Under the pieces are notes generated by a model. The model did not search any database. It worked only from the letters and a program-made list of their open reading frames with translations, and was not told the origin of the DNA. This document shows, one piece after another, positions 42,757-51,364 of a stretch of DNA of 64,000 nucleotides (its first letter is position 1; each line of letters begins with the position of its first letter). Both the position numbers and the translations under genes were made by a program. This stretch comes from Vibrio diazotrophicus (GTDB lineage: Bacteria; Pseudomonadota; Gammaproteobacteria; Enterobacterales; Vibrionaceae): the NCBI RefSeq assembly GCF_038452265.1, contig NZ_CP151842.1:2852001-2916000 (forward strand). Reading direction: 5' to 3'.

Positions 42757-43725
42757 ATGGCATTGAATAAAATCATAAAGGTCGGCGCTATTGCTGCAAC
42801 AATTCTTGGTGCAGGCGCTGTTAACGCGCAAGAGTTCATCACAATCGGTACCGGTTCTGTCACTGGTGTTTATTACCCAACTGGTGGTGCAATCTGTAAG
42901 CTTGTTAACAAAGACCGTAAAGAACACAACATTCGCTGCTCTGTAGAATCTACCGGCGGTTCTATTTACAACGTAAATACAATTCGCTCAGGCGAGCTTG
43001 ATTTCGGTATCGTGCAGTCTGACTGGCAATACCACGGCTACAACGGTACAAGTGAATTTGCAGAACAAGGCCCATTCAATAAATTACGCGCGATGTTCTC
43101 TCTTCACACAGAACCTTTTAACATCATCGCTCGCACTGATGCTGGCATTAATGGTGTGGCAGATCTTGCTGGTAAACGTGTAAACATTGGTAACCCAGGC
43201 TCTGGCGACCGCGCAACAATGCAAGTCGTTATGGATGCATTTGGCTGGACAAATGACAGCTTCACATTGGCTTCTGAGCTAAAAGGCTCTGAGCGTTCTC
43301 AAGCATTGTGTGATAACAAAATTGACGCATTCATCTACATGGTTGGTCACCCAAATGGCTCAATCAAAGAAGCAACTACATCATGTGACGCTAAGCTAGT
43401 TCCTGCGACTGGCGAGCAGATCGACAAGATCGTTGCGGGCAACCCATACTACGCATACAGCACAGTTCCAGCTGGTATGTACCGTGGTACAGATCAAGAT
43501 GTGAATAGCTTCGGTGTAGCCGCGACTCTAGTAACAACGTCTGATGTTTCTGATGAAGTCGCTTACAACGTTGCAAAAGCGGTATTTGAAAACTTCGAAA
43601 CTTTCACTCGTTTGCACCCTGCATTTGCAAACTTGAAGAAAGAAGACATGGTTAAAGCGGGTCTTTCTATCCCTCTTCACCCAGGTGCTGCGAAGTACTA
43701 CAAAGAAATCGGTCTGCTAAAATAA
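42757..43725 (+). CDS. TRAP transporter, TAXI family solute-binding protein
   Basis: The ATG at 42757 follows GAAGGGAAATTC and gives 322 residues. A signal peptide ends near GAVNAQE. The mature protein has FITIGTGSVTGVYYPTGGAICKLVN and SVESTGGSIYNVNTIRSGELDFGIVQSD, the TAXI (TRAP-associated extracytoplasmic immunogenic) signature. It delivers a solute to the permease encoded 142 bp downstream. I recall glutamate binding reported for a Vibrio TAXI protein, but the substrate cannot be read from this sequence. A hairpin follows, which may let it be made in excess over the permease. Confidence 0.93.
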   Translation: MALNKIIKVGAIAATILGAGAVNAQEFITIGTGSVTGVYYPTGGAICKLVNKDRKEHNIRCSVESTGGSIYNVNTIRSGELDFGIVQSDWQYHGYNGTSEFAEQGPFNKLRAMFSLHTEPFNIIARTDAGINGVADLAGKRVNIGNPGSGDRATMQVVMDAFGWTNDSFTLASELKGSERSQALCDNKIDAFIYMVGHPNGSIKEATTSCDAKLVPATGEQIDKIVAGNPYYAYSTVPAGMYRGTDQDVNSFGVAATLVTTSDVSDEVAYNVAKAVFENFETFTRLHPAFANLKKEDMVKAGLSIPLHPGAAKYYKEIGLLK

Positions 43726-43741
43726 TTACTGGCAACTCCGA

Positions 43742-43770
43742 CAATAAGGAGGCTTAGAGCCTCCTTATTG
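43742..43770 (+). terminator. Hairpin between TRAP binding protein and permease genes
   Basis: CAATAAGGAGGCT and AGCCTCCTTATTG pair perfectly around a 3-base loop. No strong T-run follows (TTAATC), so it may stabilise the upstream message and partially block readthrough. Confidence 0.7.
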
Positions 43771-43867
43771 TTAATCACTATTTACGTTCAATATTTTGGG
43801 TTTTCGCTCATATTTAGAAAACCTCTCTTCGTTGTAACTCTTTACCATCATTAAAAGGATAATGTAC

Positions 43868-46447
43868 ATGACGCAGACAAATTCTCCGTCTCAAGATGTG
43901 CAAGAGATGGTCGCACAAGCGGATACAGGCGCCAGAAACCCAAGTGGTATTCCGGGTCGCATTTTGTGGTTTGTGCCACTATGTTGGTCATTGTTCCAGC
44001 TTTGGTACGCATCTCCGTTACCGTTCATTTTTAACTTCGGCGTACTTAACGATACTCAAGCAAGAGCAATTCATTTATCGTTTGCTGTCTTTCTTGCCTT
44101 TACAGCCTATCCGGCTCTAAAGAACTCTTCACGAGACCGAATCCCGCTTATTGACTGGGTATTCGCACTTGTAGGTAGCTTTTGTGCTTCATATATTTAT
44201 ATCTTCTACGCACAGTTAGCAGGCCGCTCAGGTGCCCCAACCTTGCTTGATGTAGTTACCGCATCTGCCGGTATGCTATTGCTGCTGGAAGCAACTCGCC
44301 GAGCGCTTGGTCCACCGTTAATGGCGGTTGCTGCGGTATTCTTGTTTTACACCTTTGCTGGCCCATATATGCCAGAGGTTATTGCTCACAAAGGTGCGAG
44401 CTTAAATAAAGCAATGTCTCACCTATGGCTAACAACAGAAGGTGTGTTCGGTGTAGCTTTAGGTGTTTCTACCTCATTTGTATTCCTGTTCGTGCTCTTT
44501 GGTGCAATGCTGGAAAGAGCAGGTGCTGGTTCATACTTCATTAAAGTTGCTTTCTCTTTATTAGGTCACATGCGCGGCGGCCCAGCAAAAGCGGCTGTTG
44601 TGGCATCCGGTTTATCAGGGCTGGTTTCTGGTTCATCGATTGCCAACGTTGTGACAACAGGTACGTTTACTATTCCTCTAATGAAGAAAGTTGGCTTCCC
44701 AGCATCAAAAGCAGGCGCTGTCGAAGTTGCGGCCTCAACTAATGGTCAGCTCACGCCGCCAATCATGGGTGCGGCTGCATTCTTAATGGTGGAATACGTC
44801 GGCATTTCTTATGTAGAAGTTATCAAAGCTGCACTTTTACCTGCGCTAATCTCTTATATCGCTTTGATCTACATTGTCCACTTAGAAGCGTGTAAAGCAG
44901 GCATGCAAGGTCTGCCAAGACGACACACTTCGACATTCTTACAAAGCATGCTCTCTTTCACCGGAACTATTCTGGCTATCTGTGTCATTAGTGCAGTGGT
45001 TTATTACGGAATTGGCTGGACAAAAGATGTTTTCGGCTCATTAGCAACCGTGCTAGTGGGCATAGCCTTACTTGCTTCCTATATTGCGCTGGTCAAGGTG
45101 TCATCTAAATATGCCAAAGAAGGCGGCTTTAATCTTGACGAAGATATTCAGGAGATCCCTGATGTTGGTCCAACAGTAAAATCTGGCCTGCACTTTCTAT
45201 TACCGATTGTTGTTTTAGTTTGGTGTTTAACCGTTGAACGTTTTTCTCCGGGCTTGTCTGCGTTTTGGGCAACCGTCTTTATGATGTTCATTCTGCTGAC
45301 ACAACGTCCGTTAATGGCAGTGTTTAACCAATCGAATGATGCGGCTGAACAAGCAAAAGTAGGTGTTGTCGATTTGCTTGAAAGTTTAGTGTCTGGTGCT
45401 CGAAACATGATTGGTATCGGGGTTGCAACCGCAGCTGCCGGCACGGTCGTGGGTGTGGTAACGCTGACAGGTATTGGTCTTGTGATGACAGACTTCGTTG
45501 AGTTCATCTCAGGCGGTAGCGTGATTATGATGCTACTGTTTACTGCTGTGATCAGCCTGATTTTAGGTATGGGCTTACCAACAACAGCAAACTACATTGT
45601 GGTTTCAACGCTGATGGCTCCGGTTATCGTCACCCTTGGTGCTCAGCACGGATTAATCATCCCACTTATCGCCGTTCACTTGTTTGTGTTCTATTTCGGT
45701 ATTTTGGCTGATGATACACCACCTGTAGGTCTGGCTGCATTTGCCGCAGCTGCAATTGCTAAATCCGATCCAATTCGTACCGGTATTCAAGGTTTTACCT
45801 ACGACATACGAACCGCCATTTTGCCGTTTATGTTTGTATTCAACACCCAGTTACTGTTAATGGGTATTGATACGTGGTGGCATCTTGGACTAACCATCAT
45901 CTCATCCATTATCGCGATGTTACTGTTCTCAGCCGCGACACAAGGTTGGTGGTTTACCAAGACAAAATGGTGGGAAGTTGTTGCTCTGCTCGCTTTGACA
46001 TTTACATTCTTCCGTCCGGGTTTCTGGTGGGATATGGTTTACCCAGCACAAGAAGAGCATCCAGGTATAGAACTTGCTCAAATCGTAGAACAGACGCCAA
46101 TTGGTGAGCCTGTACAACTGCTGGTTGCTGGTGAAACCATTGAAGGCGACTTTGTATCTAAGACGGTACTACTGCCATTTGACGACAGAGCAGTCACCCC
46201 AGAAGAACGTATTTCTTCAATGGGCCTAATGCTCAACAATGATGGTGAGAAAATGATCGTTGATATGGTGGAGTTCGGTAGCCCTGCAGAATCAGCAGGT
46301 ATCGATTTTGGATGGGAAATTGAATCGATCATTATTGATAGTGAACGACCAATGAAAGAATGGGTATTCCTTCCTGCTCTACTACTGACAGTGCTACTTG
46401 GCTGGAATCAACGAAGAAGAGCGAAAAAAGAGCAAGTTATAGCCTAA
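43868..46447 (+). CDS. TRAP transporter fused permease (4TM/12TM) with C-terminal DUF3394
   Basis: The ATG at 43868 is set by AAGGA at 43855-43859 and gives 859 residues. The N-terminal part resembles the small DctQ subunit and is fused to the large DctM subunit (VEVAASTNGQLTPPIMGAAAFLM and LGMGLPTTANYIVVSTLMAP). Residues from about 740 are a soluble domain with a PDZ-like SPAESAGIDFGWEI stretch, the DUF3394 tail found in these fusions. It takes up an organic anion with Na+, fed by the TAXI protein. A UspA-like gene follows. Confidence 0.93.
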   Translation: MTQTNSPSQDVQEMVAQADTGARNPSGIPGRILWFVPLCWSLFQLWYASPLPFIFNFGVLNDTQARAIHLSFAVFLAFTAYPALKNSSRDRIPLIDWVFALVGSFCASYIYIFYAQLAGRSGAPTLLDVVTASAGMLLLLEATRRALGPPLMAVAAVFLFYTFAGPYMPEVIAHKGASLNKAMSHLWLTTEGVFGVALGVSTSFVFLFVLFGAMLERAGAGSYFIKVAFSLLGHMRGGPAKAAVVASGLSGLVSGSSIANVVTTGTFTIPLMKKVGFPASKAGAVEVAASTNGQLTPPIMGAAAFLMVEYVGISYVEVIKAALLPALISYIALIYIVHLEACKAGMQGLPRRHTSTFLQSMLSFTGTILAICVISAVVYYGIGWTKDVFGSLATVLVGIALLASYIALVKVSSKYAKEGGFNLDEDIQEIPDVGPTVKSGLHFLLPIVVLVWCLTVERFSPGLSAFWATVFMMFILLTQRPLMAVFNQSNDAAEQAKVGVVDLLESLVSGARNMIGIGVATAAAGTVVGVVTLTGIGLVMTDFVEFISGGSVIMMLLFTAVISLILGMGLPTTANYIVVSTLMAPVIVTLGAQHGLIIPLIAVHLFVFYFGILADDTPPVGLAAFAAAAIAKSDPIRTGIQGFTYDIRTAILPFMFVFNTQLLLMGIDTWWHLGLTIISSIIAMLLFSAATQGWWFTKTKWWEVVALLALTFTFFRPGFWWDMVYPAQEEHPGIELAQIVEQTPIGEPVQLLVAGETIEGDFVSKTVLLPFDDRAVTPEERISSMGLMLNNDGEKMIVDMVEFGSPAESAGIDFGWEIESIIIDSERPMKEWVFLPALLLTVLLGWNQRRRAKKEQVIA

Positions 46448-46509
46448 CCCTTCGTCTGGCTAATCCATTAACGGAATAGCCAGACTTTATCACTCAGAGA
46501 AATGACATT

Positions 46510-46950
46510 ATGTATAAAAACATTCTTGTTCCTGTTGATTTAAATGAGCACGGTTTCTGTGACAAGGCTGTTGAACATGCGGTTTGGCATGCAAAACAGA
46601 ACAACGCTAAAGTTCATCTGCTCAATGTTCTGCCTGGCATTCACATGTCGATGGTTGCTACCTACTTCCCTAAAGAAGCAGCAAAGCAAATGAAAGAAGA
46701 TGTGAAACAGCAACTGAAAAAATTTGCACAGCAGTTCAGCACTGACGGCGTTGAATTTGAAGTGTATGTTGCTGAAGGGAAAGCTTATAGCACCATTCTT
46801 GATTACGCTAAAAAGGTTCACGCAGATCTGATTATCATGCCAAGTCACAAACGATCTCGAATCGATAAAGTGGTATTAGGTTCTGTCGCCAGCAAAGTTG
46901 TTGAAAACTCACCTGTCAATGTACTGGTTATCAAACCAACGGGTCTATAA
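46510..46950 (+). CDS. Universal stress protein (UspA family)
   Basis: This 146-residue protein has the fold elements MYKNILVPVDLNEHGF, VHLLNVLPGIHM and the C-terminal LGSVASKVVENSPVNVLVI. The first two glycines of the ATP-binding G-2x-G motif are not seen: the region reads MPSHKRSRID instead of a GTHGRSG-like sequence, so nucleotide binding is uncertain. It lies 62 bp after the TRAP permease. Small Usp proteins are co-transcribed with some TRAP systems and may modulate them. A terminator follows. Confidence 0.88.
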   Translation: MYKNILVPVDLNEHGFCDKAVEHAVWHAKQNNAKVHLLNVLPGIHMSMVATYFPKEAAKQMKEDVKQQLKKFAQQFSTDGVEFEVYVAEGKAYSTILDYAKKVHADLIIMPSHKRSRIDKVVLGSVASKVVENSPVNVLVIKPTGL

Positions 46951-46964
46951 CAGCTTAACAATAG

Positions 46965-46990
46965 AAAAAGGCGCTCAATGCGCCTTTTTT
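46965..46990 (+). terminator. Terminator of the TRAP-Usp operon
   Basis: A5-GGCGC, short loop, GCGCC-T6, about 14 bp past the Usp stop. Confidence 0.92.
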
Positions 46991-47091
46991 GTTAGTTTTT
47001 GCCTATCACAGTAATTCAAAAATACCACTAGCGTTAATGCGAATAGTTATCAATAATAAACCCAACAAAGAGAGACAAGGTTGGGCACTTT

Positions 47092-47478
47092 ATGAAAAAG
47101 ACTATCAGTTTTGCAGCATTACATTTCAGCATTGCATTTACCGTTGCATACGTACTGACAGGCGACATCATTCTAGGTAGCCTGATCGCAATGCTTGAGC
47201 CAATGGTGAACACCGTAGCATTCTACTTCCACGAGAAAGTTTGGGACAGACACGCTCCGCTACAGCGCTATGCTCATAACCCAAGAATCAAAACCATGAG
47301 CTTTGCTGTTATTCACTACACAGTGGCATTTAATGTGGCCTACATGCTAACAGGTAGCTGGTTAATTGGCGGCGTTATGGCACTGATTGAGCCAAGTTTT
47401 AACACTTGTGCTTACTACTTCCATGAAAAATTCTGGCAAAGTAAAGCCGATCATAATCACTGGCAATGTGTTCACTAA
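47092..47478 (+). CDS. Tandem DUF2061 membrane protein
   Basis: This 128-residue protein consists of two DUF2061 repeats of about 60 residues: KTISFAALHFSIAFTVAYVLTGD ... MLEPMVNTVAFYFHEKVW, and KTMSFAVIHYTVAFNVAYMLTGS ... ALIEPSFNTCAYYFHEKFW. The repeated H-x-x-xAF and EP-x-x-NT-x-x-xYFHEK motifs show an internal duplication. Each repeat has two hydrophobic helices, so four are expected. Function unknown. It has its own terminator and follows the Usp gene. Confidence 0.88.
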   Translation: MKKTISFAALHFSIAFTVAYVLTGDIILGSLIAMLEPMVNTVAFYFHEKVWDRHAPLQRYAHNPRIKTMSFAVIHYTVAFNVAYMLTGSWLIGGVMALIEPSFNTCAYYFHEKFWQSKADHNHWQCVH

Positions 47479-47481
47479 GAG

Positions 47482-47511
47482 AAAACCCCAACTCTAAGAG
47501 CTGGGGTTTTT
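47482..47511. terminator. Terminator between the DUF2061 gene and the GH2-domain gene
   Basis: AAAACCCCA and TGGGGTTTT with a loop form a bidirectional stem between convergent genes. Confidence 0.88.
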
Positions 47512-47521
47512 GGTTTCTACT

Positions 47522-48316
47522 CTATACGAAGTGAGTCACGCAGAACTCTCTAGATAGACCGAGCTGGCACACTTTTCTCTGCCCATCCAACTGGATGCTT
47601 AACTCATAAAGATCTTTCGGATTTGGATTAGCTTTATCGTAATACTTCGGGGCGTCGACCTGAAACAGTGCACTGACATGGTCACTACGGATATCAATTG
47701 GCAGCTGATACGTCATGCCATCAAACTTGACCGCTGCTGATACTAGACCCGGAAAGAACGTAGTGAAGTGCAAATTCACCAGCAACTCACAACCACCACC
47801 GTAGTGCCAGATTTGTTCTGTAGTGACAGCACCTAAACGTACATGACGGATAAATTGCAAATAAGGCTCACGCCATATGCCTATTCTGTCATCGTACTTA
47901 TTCACCTCTTCACTCAACAAACAAACTTCAGCGTCTTCTTCATCCAGCAGGCAATCTTCATCTTGTTCCAGAAAGAGGATCTCAAAACGATTTCTTCCTA
48001 GTGTTAGCTGCGGAAGAACATCTTTTCGATAAATCTTCTGAGAGCCGTCACAATCAAACAGAGCGACACCGTTCAAACGGACTTCCGCATGATAATCGAT
48101 ACCTTCCAGAACAAGGTCGACGGCTCCGAAGTTCAACATGCTCTCATCGACTTCAATATCGTGCATGAGATGCCATTCCTGATGTGCAATCTCGTCTTCA
48201 GACAAAGTTTGAGGTAACACAGCACTGAGTGGTGACGGAAAAGTGATATCGTCCTGCGGTATGGATAAATCGGTGAGCGGTGAAAGTTGCCATAAACCGG
48301 CGAGAGAAAGCTGCAT
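47522..48316 (-). CDS. GH2-type sugar-binding domain protein without catalytic domain
   Basis: The ATG at 48316 (MQLSLAGLWQLSPLTDLSIP) gives 264 residues. LAGLWQLSPLTD, TLSEDEIAHQEWHLMHD, LEGIDYHAEVRLNGVALFDCDG and IGIWREPYLQFI follow the pattern of the N-terminal jelly-roll of beta-mannosidase/GH2 enzymes. Such enzymes are usually over 800 residues; here the immunoglobulin-like and TIM-barrel domains and any catalytic Glu are absent. The reading frame is intact, so it may be a stand-alone carbohydrate-binding protein. It is not an obvious frameshifted fragment. No signal peptide is seen. Confidence 0.7.
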   Translation of the reverse strand: MQLSLAGLWQLSPLTDLSIPQDDITFPSPLSAVLPQTLSEDEIAHQEWHLMHDIEVDESMLNFGAVDLVLEGIDYHAEVRLNGVALFDCDGSQKIYRKDVLPQLTLGRNRFEILFLEQDEDCLLDEEDAEVCLLSEEVNKYDDRIGIWREPYLQFIRHVRLGAVTTEQIWHYGGGCELLVNLHFTTFFPGLVSAAVKFDGMTYQLPIDIRSDHVSALFQVDAPKYYDKANPNPKDLYELSIQLDGQRKVCQLGLSREFCVTHFV

Positions 48317-48383
48317 AATATTCTTATTGAATGATTTTCTTTTAGGAGAGTTGGCACCATTTAAACATAGTGGCAATAAAAAA

Positions 48384-48403
48384 TACCAGCCTAGGCTGGT
48401 ATC
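48384..48403 (-). terminator. Terminator of rraB
   Basis: ATACCAGCC and GGCTGGTAT form a perfect stem; on the minus strand TTTTTATT follows. It lies just past the rraB stop. Confidence 0.88.
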
Positions 48404-48414
48404 TATATTAAGAC

Positions 48415-48834
48415 TTACTCTTCATCATCGTCTTCATCTTCGTCAGGGTACAAGGCATCTTCGCCCTCGTAGTAAGTACCCCACCCGTCATAGATGATGT
48501 CGTATTTTTCAGCCAGATTAACCAGTTTTTCAACTTGAGCGTCGATCGCTGCTGGATCAAGAGCAGACTGCATAGTTGCATCAAAGCACAGCAGTTTGCT
48601 GCCGTCTTCATCTTCTGCTTCTTCAGCTTCAAGAACTTCAAAGCCCATTTTAAAAGCTTCAACAGCAGCTTTTTCTAGCTTTTCGAAATCTTCAGCGAAA
48701 AAGTGGTGTTCAATCTCATACAGCGCTTCAGGATCACTGCCATCTTCCAGCAGTGCTTGAATGATTTCGCGAGTATCTTCCTTTTGAATTTCTAGGAAGT
48801 CTTCCACTGATAGATAATCATCTTGTTGAGGCAT
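48415..48834 (-). CDS. rraB: Ribonuclease E inhibitor RraB
   Basis: The ATG at 48834 (MPQQDDYLSVEDFLEIQ) with GGAG upstream gives 139 residues; an earlier in-frame ATG is not used by the family. DTREIIQALLEDGSDPEALYEIEHHF and the C-terminal acidic tail (DEDEDDDEE) match RraB. It regulates RNase E activity. The window also holds RNase G (rng), a relative of RNase E. Confidence 0.95.
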   Translation of the reverse strand: MPQQDDYLSVEDFLEIQKEDTREIIQALLEDGSDPEALYEIEHHFFAEDFEKLEKAAVEAFKMGFEVLEAEEAEDEDGSKLLCFDATMQSALDPAAIDAQVEKLVNLAEKYDIIYDGWGTYYEGEDALYPDEDEDDDEE

Positions 48835-48990
48835 AAAAATGTGCTCCAAAGTGTACAAAAAGGGTATCAATTTAATTGCGCGCAATATCGCATGGATCGT
48901 TGTGAATTACCACCTGCATGACGATCTTAAAACGATCTTTCTGGTAATACACAATTTATTGCTAACAAGTCATTCTCTGTTAACAAGCAA

Positions 48991-49018
48991 CAAAGCCTAC
49001 AATATTCCATAGGCTTTG
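48991..49018 (-). terminator. Possible terminator of tldD
   Basis: CAAAGCCTA and TAGGCTTTG pair with a 10-base loop about 30 bp past the tldD stop. On the minus strand the tail (TTGCTTG) is weak in Ts. Confidence 0.5.
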
Positions 49019-49047
49019 ATTTAATGCTCACGATTTGGAGGACACGG

Positions 49048-50493
49048 TTATTCCGTGCCACCCACTGTCAACGCATCCAGTTTCAGTGTCGGCTGACCAA
49101 CACCTACAGGCACACTTTGTCCAGCCTTGCCGCACACACCAACACCACGGTCAATGCTCAGGTCATTACCCACCATAGAGACTTGCTGCATTGCTTCAAT
49201 GCCAGAGCCAATTAAGGTTGCGCCTTTAATTGGGCGAGTCACTTTACCGTTTTCAATTAAGTAAGCTTCGGATGCTGAAAACACGAACTTACCGGAAGTG
49301 ATATCAACCTGACCACCACCGAAGTTAGGCGCATACACCCCTTTCTTAACCGTAGAAATGATCTCTTCAGGAGTATGTTGACCCGGCAGCATGTAAGTGT
49401 TGGTCATACGAGGCATTGGCAAATGAGCGTAAGACTCTCGGCGGCCGTTACCCGTTGGAGCAACACCCATTAAACGCGCGTTGAGCTTATCTTGCATATA
49501 GCCTTTAAGAACACCGTTTTCGATCAGTACATTGTATTGACCATTCACACCTTCATCGTCCACGTTCAGTGAACCACGAAGATCTTTCAAAGTGCCATCA
49601 TCGACAATAGTACAAAGATCGGAGGTCACCTTCTGTCCGATTTTTCCAGAGAATACTGATGACTCTTTACGGTTGAAGTCGCCTTCTAGACCATGGCCTA
49701 CCGCTTCATGCAGTAGAACACCCGGCCAACCAGAGCCTAATACCACTGGCATAGTGCCCGCAGGTGCTGCATCAGCTTCTAGGTTAACCAGTGCCTGACG
49801 GATCGCTTCATCAGCATAAGCAAAAACGATCTTCTGTCCGTTCTCTTCATTTAAGAAATAGTCGTAGGTAAAACGGCCACCGCCACCAGCACTGCCGCGT
49901 TCACGGCGATCGCCACGTTGCGCTAATACGCTGATAGATAAACGAACTAATGGACGAATATCGCCAGCATAAGTACCGTCTGTCGCCGCAACTAACACTT
50001 GTTCATGCACGCCACTCAGGCTAACAGAGACTTCTTGAACGAGTGGTTCTTTGGTACGGATGTAAGCATCTATCTGCTGTAGTAATTCTGTTTTCTTCTG
50101 TTTTTCCCAGCTTTCTAATGGGTTAACAGCCGCATAATAGGTTTGGTTACTATTGCGTTTAAAGGCTTGTACAGATGCATTCTGCCCTTGTTGTGCAATA
50201 CCGCGCGCAGCAATCGCACTTTGCTGTAAACCTTCTAACTGGATTTGGTCGGAATACGCGAAACCTGTTTTCTCGCCAGTGACAGCTCGCACGCCCACAC
50301 CACAGTCGATGTTGAATGAACCATCTTTGATAATGCTGTCTTCTAAAATCAAAGACTCATGCCAGCTAGACTGGAAATAAATATCTGCATAATCAATCTG
50401 GCGGGTTGCGATGCTCGACAGAGTATCGGCAATGTCTTGCTCAGTAAGCCCTGCCGGTTTTAATAATGCTTCTTCAATGCGGGTTATACTCAT
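49048..50493 (-). CDS. tldD: Metalloprotease TldD
   Basis: This 481-residue protein has the zinc-binding H-E-x-x-x-H motif in LHEAVGHGLEGDF, with GGTE-type C-terminal ALTVGGTE. MTNTYMLPG and VKKGVYAPNFGGGQVDITSG are typical of TldD. With TldE (PmbA) it forms a protease that processes peptide antibiotics and degrades CcdA. It starts 2 bp after the Nit gene ends, in the same operon with yhdP. Confidence 0.96.
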   Translation of the reverse strand: MSITRIEEALLKPAGLTEQDIADTLSSIATRQIDYADIYFQSSWHESLILEDSIIKDGSFNIDCGVGVRAVTGEKTGFAYSDQIQLEGLQQSAIAARGIAQQGQNASVQAFKRNSNQTYYAAVNPLESWEKQKKTELLQQIDAYIRTKEPLVQEVSVSLSGVHEQVLVAATDGTYAGDIRPLVRLSISVLAQRGDRRERGSAGGGGRFTYDYFLNEENGQKIVFAYADEAIRQALVNLEADAAPAGTMPVVLGSGWPGVLLHEAVGHGLEGDFNRKESSVFSGKIGQKVTSDLCTIVDDGTLKDLRGSLNVDDEGVNGQYNVLIENGVLKGYMQDKLNARLMGVAPTGNGRRESYAHLPMPRMTNTYMLPGQHTPEEIISTVKKGVYAPNFGGGQVDITSGKFVFSASEAYLIENGKVTRPIKGATLIGSGIEAMQQVSMVGNDLSIDRGVGVCGKAGQSVPVGVGQPTLKLDALTVGGTE

Positions 50494-50495
50494 GT

Positions 50496-51335
50496 TTAGC
50501 TCTTTTTCTCTATAAATTGATTATGAAAGCGTGTGTGGGCACTAATAGGCATAGCAGCACGCACACTCTCTATTTGTTCTAACTCGATATCAACAATCAG
50601 ACTTGCAGCATCTTGCTCTAGTGAAGCAATGATCTCACCCCAAGGACTGATCACCATTGAGTGTCCCCAAGTTTCTCTTCCGCAAGCATGATGGCCACCT
50701 TGACCAACTGCGATAACCCAACACTGGTTTTCTATCGCACGAGCCCTTAGAAGAACTTCCCAATGCGCCTTACCAGTTACGGCGGTAAACGCAGCAGGTA
50801 CCAACAGTATCTGGGCTCCTAATCGACGTAATTCTGCATACAGATTAGGGAAACGAACATCATAACAGATGGACAATCCCAGCTTAGCAAAGGGCGTTTC
50901 TGCCACAACGATATCGTTACCCGGCGTAAACGTTTCTGATTCACGATAACGCTTGTGGCCATCAGCAACGTTAACATCAAACATGTGCAGCTTATCATAG
51001 TGAGCCACAATATGACCTTGCGGATTAAACAGAACGGATGTGGTAGTCACGCCTTGAGTCTCCGCTGAAGTTCGGCGAATCGGCATACTACCGATGAGAA
51101 CCCAAACCTGCTGCTCTACAGCTAAGCGCGATATTCTTGCCTGAACAGGCCCATCACCCAGTTCTTCAGCACTGTTGTGGTAATCCTCTTTGTTACCAAA
51201 CACTACCGCATTTTCTGGGGTAACCACCCATTTAGCACCTTGCTTTGCCAGCAGTCTGGTTTGCTGTTCAATATAAGTGAGATTCTCATTCACATCCGAG
51301 CTGGATGTCATTTGAATTAAACCAATACGTTCCAT
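50496..51335 (-). CDS. Nitrilase-superfamily amidohydrolase (Nit1/deaminated glutathione amidase-like)
   Basis: This 279-residue protein has the Glu-Lys-Cys triad positions: VVTPENAVVFG, HYDKLHMFDVN and GLSICYDVRFPNLYAELRR. The pattern fits the Nit branch that repairs deaminated glutathione, rather than true nitrilases. It lies between yhdP and tldD with 29 and 2 bp gaps, an order conserved in vibrios. AGGTTGGGC precedes the start. Confidence 0.9.
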   Translation of the reverse strand: MERIGLIQMTSSSDVNENLTYIEQQTRLLAKQGAKWVVTPENAVVFGNKEDYHNSAEELGDGPVQARISRLAVEQQVWVLIGSMPIRRTSAETQGVTTTSVLFNPQGHIVAHYDKLHMFDVNVADGHKRYRESETFTPGNDIVVAETPFAKLGLSICYDVRFPNLYAELRRLGAQILLVPAAFTAVTGKAHWEVLLRARAIENQCWVIAVGQGGHHACGRETWGHSMVISPWGEIIASLEQDAASLIVDIELEQIESVRAAMPISAHTRFHNQFIEKKS

Positions 51336-51364
51336 GTAAATAGCCCAACCTACTTTTGTCTGAC

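Noticed and set aside
44000..44500. Frameshift or split in the TRAP permease.
   Set aside because: The small and large subunit parts are one continuous frame, which is the normal fused form of TAXI-type permeases.
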